The translations under genes and the position numbers were made by a program. Shown piece by piece: positions 15,656-23,239 of a stretch of DNA of 23,613 nucleotides. Source of the DNA: UKL13-2 sp044228625 (lineage in GTDB: Bacteria; Pseudomonadota; Gammaproteobacteria; Burkholderiales; Usitatibacteraceae); contig JBGAUM010000049.1 of the NCBI GenBank assembly GCA_044228625.1, forward strand, positions 1 to 23,613. The letters run 5' to 3'. The stretch's first letter is position 1. Every line of letters starts with the position of its first letter. Under the pieces are notes generated by a model. That model saw only the letters and a program-made list of their open reading frames with translations, ran no database searches and was not told where the DNA came from.

Positions 15656-16368
15656 CAATCGAGTGAAATTCTCAGAGCGGCCGCAATGGCCATGGGGGTC
15701 AACACGAGACTTGCCAACAGTCCCGCGCCGAGCAGGCTCAAATTGGCCGCCGGGTCTTGACCCGACATGACTTGTTCCACGGCGCCGGCACCAAAAATCA
15801 GCACCGGTACAAACAGGGGCAGGATCAGCAAAGCCATCAGGATGGACCCGCCGCGCACCCCCAGGGTGAGCGCACCGCCGATCGCACCCAGCATGGACAA
15901 CACGGGTGTCCCCAACATCAGACTCACCACCAGGACTCCAAGTTCATCGGCGCCGAGGCCGTATTGGAGCCCCAGGAGTGGTGCAAGCATCGTCAGGGGC
16001 AAACCGGTCGTCAGCCAATGGGCGAGCGCTTTCCCCGCACACAGAACCGGCAACGGATAAGGCGACAGGAGCACCTGCTCAAGGGTGCCGTCCTGGTAAT
16101 CCGACGCGAACATCCGGGGCAGCGTCAACAGTCCGGCCAACAATGCGGCCACCCAAACCACGCCGGGGGCGATCCGCTTGAGCAACTGGGCCTCCGGACC
16201 GACGGCCAAGGGAAACAAGCTGACGACGATGGCCATGAACGCAAGTGCTTGCGCAAGTTCCCCTTTGCTTTGCATGGCGACCGCAAGATCACGCCGAAGC
16301 GCGATCCAGAAGCCGTCCTCGGGCGCCAGTTCGGTCTGCTCGACCAAGTCGATCGAGATGCTGTTCAT
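15655..16368 (-). CDS. ccmB: Haem exporter permease CcmB, 237 aa
   Basis: CcmB is the membrane subunit of the CcmAB ABC complex that drives release of haem-loaded CcmE from CcmC. Six hydrophobic helices are visible. Family segments include FPLAVGPE, RMFASDYQDGTLEQVLLSP and, near the middle, the GTPVLSMLGAIGGALTLGVRGGSILMALLILPLFVPVLIFG stretch. The N-terminus has about 20 acidic residues more than the shortest homologues. The ATG at 16366-16368 overlaps the ccmA stop (ATGA), and the stop overlaps the ccmC start, giving tight coupling on both sides. Confidence 0.95.
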   Translation of the reverse strand: MNSISIDLVEQTELAPEDGFWIALRRDLAVAMQSKGELAQALAFMAIVVSLFPLAVGPEAQLLKRIAPGVVWVAALLAGLLTLPRMFASDYQDGTLEQVLLSPYPLPVLCAGKALAHWLTTGLPLTMLAPLLGLQYGLGADELGVLVVSLMLGTPVLSMLGAIGGALTLGVRGGSILMALLILPLFVPVLIFGAGAVEQVMSGQDPAANLSLLGAGLLASLVLTPMAIAAALRISLD

Positions 16369-17006
16369 GCGCTGCCGCCCAGCTTGAGTTCGCGCACCGC
16401 AGTGAAGGGCATCTGCAAGTGGGTGGCGACGGCCGCGATTCCGCCCCTTGCGGTATGTTCGAGAATCAGTGCGGAGAATCGCTCAATGCCCTCGGCGTCC
16501 AGTGCGTTCGTGGGTTCGTCAAGCAGCCAGAGCGGCTTGTCGCTCAACGCCAACCGGGCCAGCCCAACCCGGCGCTTCTGGCCTTGCGACAGCCGGCGCA
16601 CCTGAACGTGATGGCGCGCGCCCAACCCGCAGGCATCAAGGGCGTGGGCGCAGGCGTCCGCGCTGGCCTCGATACCGTCCAACGCCAACGCAAGCTTCAG
16701 GTTCTCCAGTGCCGACAACTCGTCTTTGAGGGCGTGCGCGTGACCGAGGTACAGACAGGTCGAGCGACGTTCGGCGTCCTTCGGGCGCCAAGTCCGACCC
16801 GACCAACTGAGACTGCCTGCGTCAGCGAGGGTCAAGCCGGCGATGATGCGCAACAACGTGGTTTTTCCCGAGCCATTGGCCCCGCGCAAGACCAGAATGT
16901 TGCCGCCGGCAATCTCAAACGAGAGGTCGGCAAACAACTGCCGGGGTCCACGCGATACCGCCAGCCCTTCAGCTATTAGCGGGCCGATGGCCGTCGCAAC
17001 ATTCAC
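16365..17006 (-). CDS. ccmA: Haem exporter ATP-binding protein CcmA, 213 aa
   Basis: CcmA is the cytoplasmic ABC ATPase that powers CcmB/CcmC. All nucleotide-binding motifs are intact: Walker A GANGSGKTT (42-50), signature LSQGQKRR (139-146), Walker B LWLLDEP (159-165) and H-loop ATH. The LYLGHAHALKDELSALENL segment is the usual CcmA Q-loop region, where Gly-His replaces Gln. The start is a GTG at 17004-17006 overlapping the ccmI TGA (GTGA). No ATG exists near enough to replace it. Confidence 0.95.
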   Translation of the reverse strand: MNVATAIGPLIAEGLAVSRGPRQLFADLSFEIAGGNILVLRGANGSGKTTLLRIIAGLTLADAGSLSWSGRTWRPKDAERRSTCLYLGHAHALKDELSALENLKLALALDGIEASADACAHALDACGLGARHHVQVRRLSQGQKRRVGLARLALSDKPLWLLDEPTNALDAEGIERFSALILEHTARGGIAAVATHLQMPFTAVRELKLGGSA

Positions 17007-18343
17007 GGGGCAACCTTGTCGATGGTGATCGAGACACCGGTGGCCGAGTGCTTCACCGGTGCGCTTTGGCCCAACAAGTCCCCTGGTGACAGCTGTGCGT
17101 TGCCGGATTTGGAGACGCGCGCCTCAATGATCACTTCGGGAAACGAGGACAGGCTCATGCCAGGGGCCATACTCATGCCGTCGGTCAATTCAAACGGCTT
17201 CGGAAAGTCAGAGGCTTTGGGGGATGCGATTCGCAAGATGGCCAGTGGCATGCGCGGCCCCTCTTTGGCCCTTGCAAACACGAATAGCGTGTCCTGTGGA
17301 CCCAAGCGCGACGCCATGTCCTTGGACAACGCCACTGAGCCGGAGATCTTTGCCCCCCCCGCCGCTGGCGGTGCAGCGGGCAAACTTGCAGGCGGCACCG
17401 GCGCAGCGGTTGGCGCCGCCGGGGAGGCATTGCCGGCGATCAACGTGGGCTTGCCCGATTTGACATCGGCGATGATCACCTCGATTTGTTTGAAATCGTC
17501 TGAATCCTTGGGGACCAGACCCTTCAGTTTTTCCCAGTACTTCAACGATGCCTGCGCGTTGCCGGACTTCATTTCCGCGGTCGCGGCAAGCACCAGTGTT
17601 TTCAAATGATTGGGGTCGAGCTTCAAGGCTTTGGCAATCAATTCCTTTGGCTTGCCGTCGAAACGGCCTTGTTGGGCCATCGCCGATACATCGGCGTAGT
17701 CGGCCAACAAGGCTGCATCATCGCCTTTGAGGGATACCGCCTTCTCATATGCCTTCAGCGCCTCTGGAAGGCGTCCCAAAGCCGCCTGAGATCTCGCAAG
17801 CAGCATCCATCCTTTGGGATCGGAAGGGTTTTGCTCCATCTTCTTGGCGAGCGTGTCGACCATCTCGACAATTTTGGCGTCCGGGATGTTGGTGCCTGGT
17901 CCCGCGGGCTCATTGCCCGGTGCAGCGCCATCGATCGGGGCCTGCGACATTTGCGCCATGGGATCCATGGAGATCGCCCGCGTGGATCCCAGTGCCAAAT
18001 ACAGTCCGGCCGCGAAGATGGGCAAAAAAGCTGCCAGCACGGCAATGACCGGCCACGCGCGATCATCCCGGGATGCTGCGCCATGGGAAACGCCGGTCGG
18101 AATTTCCTCGGCCACGCGATTCGTCAATTCCGTTAGCGCAAGATCACGCTCTGCGCTGGTGATGAGGCCGCGCTTGAACTCGTCCTCGATCTCCCGCTTT
18201 TGCGAGCGAAACACTTCGACATTCACCGCCTCTGCGCCTGCCCCCTTGCCGGGTGGCCGACGCAGCAAAGGAACCAGGACGAACGCCATGGCGATCGTTC
18301 CCATCACGAGAGCTGCCAATACAAAACCGGTCACCGGAAACAC
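17003..18343 (-). CDS. ccmI: Cytochrome c biogenesis protein CcmI (CycH-like) with TPR domain, 446 aa
   Basis: CcmI chaperones apocytochrome c to the CcmF-CcmH ligation complex. It has an N-terminal helix (about 6-27), a cytoplasmic loop with NVEVFRSQKREIEDEFKRGLITSAE typical of the family, and a second helix (97-118). A periplasmic TPR region follows (about 155-300; GWMLLARSQAALGRLPEALKAYEKAVSL). After a Pro/Ala linker comes a C-terminal beta-rich domain (about 335-446) with VSLSKDMASRLGPQDTLFVFARA-like sequence. The start is a GTG at 18341-18343. Another GTG three codons later has better spacing (eight bases) from AAGGG, so the first three residues are uncertain. It leads the operon, ahead of ccmA, which is unusual, and begins at the edge of the divergent control region. 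Confidence 0.93.
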   Translation of the reverse strand: MFPVTGFVLAALVMGTIAMAFVLVPLLRRPPGKGAGAEAVNVEVFRSQKREIEDEFKRGLITSAERDLALTELTNRVAEEIPTGVSHGAASRDDRAWPVIAVLAAFLPIFAAGLYLALGSTRAISMDPMAQMSQAPIDGAAPGNEPAGPGTNIPDAKIVEMVDTLAKKMEQNPSDPKGWMLLARSQAALGRLPEALKAYEKAVSLKGDDAALLADYADVSAMAQQGRFDGKPKELIAKALKLDPNHLKTLVLAATAEMKSGNAQASLKYWEKLKGLVPKDSDDFKQIEVIIADVKSGKPTLIAGNASPAAPTAAPVPPASLPAAPPAAGGAKISGSVALSKDMASRLGPQDTLFVFARAKEGPRMPLAILRIASPKASDFPKPFELTDGMSMAPGMSLSSFPEVIIEARVSKSGNAQLSPGDLLGQSAPVKHSATGVSITIDKVAP

Positions 18344-18345
18344 CC

Positions 18346-18360
18346 TTTCGCAGTGCGAAA
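18346..18360. promoter_or_regulatory. Perfect palindrome beside the ccmI start
   Basis: TTTCGCAGTGCGAAA has seven-base arms around a single central base. It lies two bases upstream of the ccmI GTG and just downstream of the predicted transcription start. It could be a repressor operator. In the mRNA it could fold into a UUUCGC/GCGAAA stem that abuts and partly covers the AAAGGG ribosome-binding site. Confidence 0.5.
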
Positions 18361-18371
18361 ACGAGGGGTCG

Positions 18372-18377
18372 ATTATA
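18372..18377 (-). promoter_or_regulatory. -10 box of the ccm operon promoter
   Basis: On the minus strand this reads TATAAT, a perfect sigma-70 -10 element, 28 bases before the ccmI GTG. This predicts a leader of about 20 bases. No recognisable -35 lies 16-18 bases upstream, where the DNA is G-rich, so an activator may be needed. Confidence 0.45.
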
Positions 18378-18450
18378 GCCTTCGACCCTGGGTGCCCCCG
18401 TACCCCTCACACTCTCAACCAGCTTCAATTCCGCCCGATCGAGGGATTGT

Positions 18451-18464
18451 TTGATTTGGCGCAA
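18451..18464. promoter_or_regulatory. Candidate FNR/Anr-type box
   Basis: TTGATTTGGCGCAA matches eight of ten defined bases of the FNR consensus TTGATNNNNATCAA. It overlaps a perfect inverted repeat, GATTTG-GCG-CAAATC, at 18453-18467. It sits about 93 bases upstream of the predicted ccm start site and 220 bases upstream of the plus-strand operon. Those are not ideal class II distances, so this is a suggestion only. Confidence 0.3.
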
Positions 18465-18682
18465 ATCGGGTTAGACTTCGACAGCCGCGCTTGAACCAAA
18501 ACGGCAACAGCGGCGCCGCGCAGGGTCATTGAGGTGCACTCGATCATCAGGCTGTTTCCGGTTCCGGCCGGGACAGAGGGAACTGATGGCGAAGGGGGTT
18601 GGGGGACGTCTTTGCTTCCGGCGAAGGCGGCGTCTGATGTGATGATTTTGGTCATTCGGTCTCGAGCGAGGGAGCGCGCACG

Positions 18683-19516
18683 ATGCGTCATCGAACCGTG
18701 TTGGAGTACCAGCGCTATCGCTGGCTCAAGGTCACCCTGTTGGTCGTGTTGATGTCCATCGGCGGCTACGTTTGGTATTCGAGCCCGGTGGGCCGCTATG
18801 GCGGCACCTTGATGGGTTACGGACTGGGGACGCTAGGGGCATTGATCATCCTGCTGCTGCTATGGTTCGGGATTCAAAAGCGGCGTTTTAATGCCAATAG
18901 CGGCAATTTGCAGGGTTGGCTTTCCGCGCATATCTACCTGGGCAGTTCCCTGATCGTCATTGCCACCCTGCACACCGGCTTCCAAGTCGGTTGGAACGTC
19001 CATACGTTGGCGTACGTGTTGATGCTGGGCGTCATCGCCTCCGGCTTTTACGGTCTTTACGCCTATCTACGTATCCCGGAATTGATGACCGAGAACCGTT
19101 CGGAAGATACTTTCGACAGCCTGGTGCTGAAAATTGCGGATATCGACCGCGAAGCGCAACGCCTGGCCCTGCAGATGCCCGACAACATCAATCAGGCGGT
19201 GCAGGACTCGATCAAGAACACCCCCATTGGCGGGGGGTTGGCTGCCCAGTTGTCAGGCAAGGCCAGAAATTGCCCCACCGATCGCGCAGTAGCCTTGTGC
19301 AAGACCTCGGTTCATGACCTGAAGGGCAGTGCGGCAAAGATCAATACCGATCTCTACTCCATGCTGCTGAGAAAACAAAAACTCGTTGCGCGTGCAAGGA
19401 TGGACATTCGCTACAAGGCGATTCTCGATCTTTGGCTTTACTTTCACATCCCACTGTCCATTGCGCTGCTGGCTGCGCTGGTGGCGCACGTGATCGCTGT
19501 CTTCTTCTACTGGTAA
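18683..19516 (+). CDS. Probable di-heme b-type cytochrome membrane protein, 277 aa
   Basis: I do not recognise a named family. Five hydrophobic helices are visible (about 17-36, 46-64, 80-99, 107-127, 251-275). Helix 3 has H83 and H97, and helix 5 has H255 and H269. Each pair is 14 residues apart, the spacing that places two stacked bis-His hemes between helices in cytochrome b561, bc1 and ferric-reductase proteins. This points to transmembrane electron transfer, perhaps quinol oxidation. A soluble loop of about 120 residues (130-250) joins helices 4 and 5. By the positive-inside rule it is cytoplasmic, and it contains C197 and C206 and several Thr/Ser. GGGAG lies eight bases before the ATG. 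The FHA-multihaem gene follows after 12 bases, so the products probably form one complex. The heme assignment is inferred. Confidence 0.8.
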   Translation: MRHRTVLEYQRYRWLKVTLLVVLMSIGGYVWYSSPVGRYGGTLMGYGLGTLGALIILLLLWFGIQKRRFNANSGNLQGWLSAHIYLGSSLIVIATLHTGFQVGWNVHTLAYVLMLGVIASGFYGLYAYLRIPELMTENRSEDTFDSLVLKIADIDREAQRLALQMPDNINQAVQDSIKNTPIGGGLAAQLSGKARNCPTDRAVALCKTSVHDLKGSAAKINTDLYSMLLRKQKLVARARMDIRYKAILDLWLYFHIPLSIALLAALVAHVIAVFFYW

Positions 19517-19528
19517 CGGGGGCAGGCC

Positions 19529-21349
19529 ATGAAACTTCTCCTCGTCACCCAAACCCGCAACAAGAAGGGTCAGGTTGCGCGCACCGAGCAGGTCATCGAG
19601 GCGCTCTCCTTCAAACTGGGCCGCGGTGCCGAATGCGCGATCCATTTGCCGGACCCGCGGATTGCGCTGGACCATGCCACCATCGGGCCTGGCGACGATG
19701 GCTCCATGTATATCGAGGCGGATGATGGGGCGGTCTCCGTTGATGGCAGTTTCGAGCGCCGGACCAAATTGCGCAATGGGCAACGCATTTTGGTCGGACC
19801 CTACGAAATCTTTGTCTTCGAGGCGCCCAAGCCCAACGATTTGGGATTGACCCTCGAGCTGGTGGATCCGATCAAGGAAGGCGAAGACGCTGATTTCAGG
19901 CGCAACGTGCAATACGGCCTCGGCAAGACATGGCTCAACAAGCGCCTGTTTTCCTGGGCAGCGTTTGTCGTAGTGCTCGCCGCGTTTCTGGCCTGGCCGG
20001 TTTTCAACGCCATGAGTGGGGGAGAGTCGCGCAGCGCCCAAGCCAAAGGATCGTTGACGGCGGATGCGTCATGGGACGTCGGTCCGCTGGACTACGCCCA
20101 CGCAAGTTTCGGTCGTGACTGTGGCAAATGCCATCAGGAGCCATTCGTACAAGTGAAAAACGAAGCCTGCGAGTCCTGCCACAAATCGATTGGCTGGCAC
20201 TTCCCGCTCGACACTCAGGCGGCCAAGGATGTTCACACCGCTGTTTTCACACCGCCCGGCGACTACCGCTGTGCATCCTGCCACCGCGACCACAAGGGCG
20301 TGAACGGCCTGGTGCGCACCGATGCCACGCTTTGCACCGATTGTCACAAGGACTTGAAGTCTCGCCATCCCAAGATCGGCACGGACAACATTACTGATTT
20401 TGCGAAGGATCACCCGGCCTTCAAACTCACGATGTTGGTGCCGGGGAAGGCCGGAAAGGATGCGCTGGTCCGCGTTGCGCAAACACCCGCCCTGAAGGAA
20501 AACTCGGGCCTCAAGTTTGCGCATGACGTGCACTTGGCGCCTGCGGGTATTCGGGGACCGGAAGGCAAGGAAAAGTTGGGATGCAAGAGTTGCCATGCGC
20601 GTGACGAGGCCGGCCTGCGCTTCAAGCCGGTGACGATGAAAGATCATTGTCAACGCTGTCATTCGCTGGAGTTCGAGCCGAAAGTCACCACCCGCCAAGT
20701 GCCGCACGGCAAGGTGGCCGACGTCGTCCAGACGGTCAATGAGTTCTACGCGCAAACCGCGCTTGCCGATACGCCGATCGATGTCGTCGTCGATGCGGGC
20801 ATCCGCCGGCCGGGCGAAAAACTGACGGAAGCAAAGCGCGTGTCAGCGCTCAAATGGGCGACTGAAAAATCCACCAAGATCGTCAACGAGTTGTTTGAAG
20901 CGCGCGTGTGCTTTGTGTGCCATCAAGTCACCAAGAGTGCGGAAGATGGGGAACAACCTGCGGCATGGCAAATAGCGCCGATCGCGGTCACGCAGCATTT
21001 CATGCCGAAAGCGCGCTTTCCACACAACCAGCACGACTCCTTCGATTGTCTCAAGTGTCATGAGGTCACCAAGTCAAAGACCAGCGCCGACTTGGCCATT
21101 CCAGATCTGAAGGTTTGCCAGGACTGTCACGGAGGCAATGTCCCCACCAAGGACAAGGCGCGCGGAACTTGCGAAACCTGCCACGGCTTCCACACCGGCA
21201 GCAGCCGGTCGGGTGTGCCCGTCATCATTCCGGGTGGCGAGTTGTCAAAAGCGCTTTACAAGCCCGAAGGCGCAAAAGGCGAGACCACCAGGGAAAAACC
21301 GCCTGCACCGCGCGAGACAGGCAAGGCCAGTGGAGACGCCAAGCAATGA
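19529..21349 (+). CDS. FHA domain - membrane helix - decahaem c-type cytochrome fusion, 606 aa
   Basis: The N-terminal 100 residues are a forkhead-associated domain. The pattern KLGRGAECAIHLPDPRIALDHATI carries the Gly-Arg and the His-Ala of phosphothreonine-binding FHA domains, followed by LRNGQRILVGPYEIFVFE. A single membrane helix (about 141-160) follows, with basic residues before it, so FHA is cytoplasmic. The remainder is periplasmic with ten CXXCH haem sites, at residues 198, 214, 248, 269, 352, 374, 461, 507, 530 and 548. At least ten other His residues could be distal ligands. Repeats of the form FxHxxH before a CXXCH recall cytochrome c7/c3. The C-terminal 40 residues are Lys/Glu/Pro-rich. 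There is no cleavable signal peptide. It likely receives electrons from the b-type partner; the phosphoprotein ligand is unknown. Its stop overlaps the next gene (ATGA). Confidence 0.9.
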   Translation: MKLLLVTQTRNKKGQVARTEQVIEALSFKLGRGAECAIHLPDPRIALDHATIGPGDDGSMYIEADDGAVSVDGSFERRTKLRNGQRILVGPYEIFVFEAPKPNDLGLTLELVDPIKEGEDADFRRNVQYGLGKTWLNKRLFSWAAFVVVLAAFLAWPVFNAMSGGESRSAQAKGSLTADASWDVGPLDYAHASFGRDCGKCHQEPFVQVKNEACESCHKSIGWHFPLDTQAAKDVHTAVFTPPGDYRCASCHRDHKGVNGLVRTDATLCTDCHKDLKSRHPKIGTDNITDFAKDHPAFKLTMLVPGKAGKDALVRVAQTPALKENSGLKFAHDVHLAPAGIRGPEGKEKLGCKSCHARDEAGLRFKPVTMKDHCQRCHSLEFEPKVTTRQVPHGKVADVVQTVNEFYAQTALADTPIDVVVDAGIRRPGEKLTEAKRVSALKWATEKSTKIVNELFEARVCFVCHQVTKSAEDGEQPAAWQIAPIAVTQHFMPKARFPHNQHDSFDCLKCHEVTKSKTSADLAIPDLKVCQDCHGGNVPTKDKARGTCETCHGFHTGSSRSGVPVIIPGGELSKALYKPEGAKGETTREKPPAPRETGKASGDAKQ

Positions 21350-23235
21350 GGCCTTGGGTGCGCCTGCTACTCGCGGGAACCATGCTTCCGTTTCTGGCGA
21401 CCTGCGGGGGCGGGGATGGCGGCGGGTCGGCCTCGATCTGTTCCGGCAATTGCGCGCCCCCCGCCGAGGTTGCCGACGTCCTGACCGTCGCAGATGTGCA
21501 GCGGGTGATATCTCAGGCAGTGGGGGAAGCCAACGCGCGCAACGAGAAAGCGACCATTGCCGTTGTCGACCGGGTCGGCAACGTGCTGGCAGTGTTCCGC
21601 ATGACCGGTGCCCGAACCACGTTCAAGATCACGAGTGGAAAAGGGGTCGTTGGCGGCTTGGAGAATATCGACATTCTTCCCGATACCTTTGCCGCAATCT
21701 CAAAAGCCATTACGGGCGCGTACCTGTCGTCGAATGGCAACGCATTTTCGTCACGCACTGCCAGCCAGATCGTGCAGGAGAATTTCAATCCCCGCGAGTT
21801 TTCCAATGCTTCCGGCCCGCTGTTTGGCGTGCAGTTTTCGCAACTCAGTTGTTCTGACCTGATGCAGCGCGTCGACAACGGCACGGTGGGACCGAAACGC
21901 TCCCCCTTGGGCCTGTCGGCGGATCCCGGCGGTTTGCCGCTCTACAAGAATGGGCGCCTGGTGGGCGGCGTGGGTGTCATCGCCGATGGCGTGTATGGGC
22001 TCGACCTGGAGATTACCGACGTCGATTCGGACGTCGATGAATTGATTGCGGTGGCGGGCGCCAATGGGTTCTCAGCGCCCGATGACATCCGCGGCAACCG
22101 CATTACGGCCGACGGCCGTACTTTCCGCTACGTGGATTCCGAGGCGCTTTCGTCGAACCCGTCCAATGCCCCTGCGTTTGCGGCGCTGGCAGGCGCACTC
22201 GTCGGTGTCGCGGGCTTTTTCGACGGCACGATTCGCGCCGGCGTGTCGTTCGGCAATGCGGCCTCGGGCTATCGTGCCGACACCGGCCCGTACGCGTCTC
22301 AGGGCGGCTTTGTCCTGGTCAATGGGTCGAACACCAATCGATACCCGGTACGTGCAGGCACGGATGGACTCCTGACGGCAAACGAGGTCACCACCGTGGC
22401 AACCGAAGCGCTCAAGGTTGCCAACCGCGCGCGCGCGCAGATTCGCAGGCCGCTGGGTTCGCCCGCGCAGGTCACCATTTCCATCGTCGACACGGCGGGA
22501 GAAGTCTTGACCGTGGTGCGCACCCCGGACGCGCCGGTCTTCGGGACCGACGTGTCGCTGCAGAAGGCGCGATCCGCGTTGCTGTTTTCGCATCCTTCCT
22601 TTGCGGCCGACCTCGCCGCATTGCCGCCCCCGAACTACCTTGGGGCCAACGGCGCCAGCGTGCCGCGCTACCGGACTTTCGCGGAGTACCTCACCGCGAC
22701 GCGCACGTTTTTCAACGACCAGGGCATTTTCGCCAATGGGCTGGCGTTTTCCAATCGCGCGGTCGGAAACATTGCACGTCCCGGATTTCCCGACGGCATT
22801 TCTTATGCGGCAACCGGGCCGCTGTCGACCCCTTTGTCGAATTTCAGCCCATTCCACGTGGGTCTGCAATTGGATCTCGCCTACAACGCCATCGTGGCGG
22901 CGGCCACGGGCTCGACGGCGGTCGGCTGCACCGGGTTGAGCCGCGCGAAGAACGGCATCCAGATCTTCCCCGGCGCGGTCCCGATCTTCCGGGGCAACGC
23001 GTTGATCGGTGCGATCGGCATTTCCGGCGACGGCGTCGACCAGGACGACATGGTGGCGTTCCTCGGTCTTGCCAATGCGGGCAAAGCGTTGAATGGGTCC
23101 ATCGGTAATGCGCCACGCGAACGGCGCGCGGATACCTTGGAACCGTTGGGCATCGGCACGCGATTGCGATACGTACAGTGTCCGCAGGCGCCCTTCAACG
23201 ACTCGACCGAACAAAACGTATGCGAGGGCCTTTGA
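21346..23235 (+). CDS. Probable lipoprotein with two GlcG/HbpS-like domains, 629 aa
   Basis: GlcG/HbpS proteins bind haem or small ligands; HbpS of Streptomyces is an extracellular haem-binding redox sensor. Two modules are visible. Module one is about 44-245 (LTVADVQRVISQAVGEANARN, IAVVDRVGNVLAVFRMTGA, LYKNGRLVGGVGVIADGV). Module two is about 345-580 (LTANEVTTVATEALKVANRAR, ISIVDTAGEVLTVVRTPDA, PIFRGNALIGAIGISGDGVDQDD). Each has an insertion compared with single-domain GlcG. The N-terminus MRPWVRLLLAGTMLPFLATC is a lipoprotein-type signal, though Thr before Cys20 is non-canonical, followed by a Gly-rich linker. The start overlaps the decahaem gene stop (ATGA). The frame opens earlier, at 21115, but that part overlaps the cytochrome gene. 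Four bases separate it from the next gene. Confidence 0.87.
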   Translation: MRPWVRLLLAGTMLPFLATCGGGDGGGSASICSGNCAPPAEVADVLTVADVQRVISQAVGEANARNEKATIAVVDRVGNVLAVFRMTGARTTFKITSGKGVVGGLENIDILPDTFAAISKAITGAYLSSNGNAFSSRTASQIVQENFNPREFSNASGPLFGVQFSQLSCSDLMQRVDNGTVGPKRSPLGLSADPGGLPLYKNGRLVGGVGVIADGVYGLDLEITDVDSDVDELIAVAGANGFSAPDDIRGNRITADGRTFRYVDSEALSSNPSNAPAFAALAGALVGVAGFFDGTIRAGVSFGNAASGYRADTGPYASQGGFVLVNGSNTNRYPVRAGTDGLLTANEVTTVATEALKVANRARAQIRRPLGSPAQVTISIVDTAGEVLTVVRTPDAPVFGTDVSLQKARSALLFSHPSFAADLAALPPPNYLGANGASVPRYRTFAEYLTATRTFFNDQGIFANGLAFSNRAVGNIARPGFPDGISYAATGPLSTPLSNFSPFHVGLQLDLAYNAIVAAATGSTAVGCTGLSRAKNGIQIFPGAVPIFRGNALIGAIGISGDGVDQDDMVAFLGLANAGKALNGSIGNAPRERRADTLEPLGIGTRLRYVQCPQAPFNDSTEQNVCEGL

Positions 23236-23239
23236 CGTG

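Larger units (their letters stand above)
18344..18682. promoter_or_regulatory. Divergent control region between the ccm operon and the FHA-multihaem operon
   Basis: These 339 bases hold no convincing gene; the longest frames show no domain or coding character. Visible elements are a TATAAT facing ccmI, a 15-base palindrome next to the ccmI start, an FNR-like box near the middle, and a GGGAG ribosome-binding site at 18670-18674 for the plus-strand operon. No clear sigma-70 promoter for the plus-strand operon could be picked out. TTGTTT at 18447-18452 has only a poor -10 downstream. Confidence 0.6.

Noticed and set aside
15757..16605. Plus-strand open frame of 282 codons
   Set aside because: Antisense to ccmA and ccmB. 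Gln/Arg/His-rich translation typical of a shadow frame.
18425..18691. Minus-strand 88-codon frame in the divergent control region
   Set aside because: No ribosome-binding site, no domain and mixed composition. It lies over likely regulatory DNA.
19253..20041. Minus-strand open frame of 262 codons
   Set aside because: It overlaps the b-type cytochrome and FHA regions on the other strand and shows no recognisable domain.
21115..21345. Upstream extension of the GlcG lipoprotein frame
   Set aside because: It overlaps the last haem sites of the decahaem gene in another frame and precedes a good signal peptide, so the start at 21346 is preferred.
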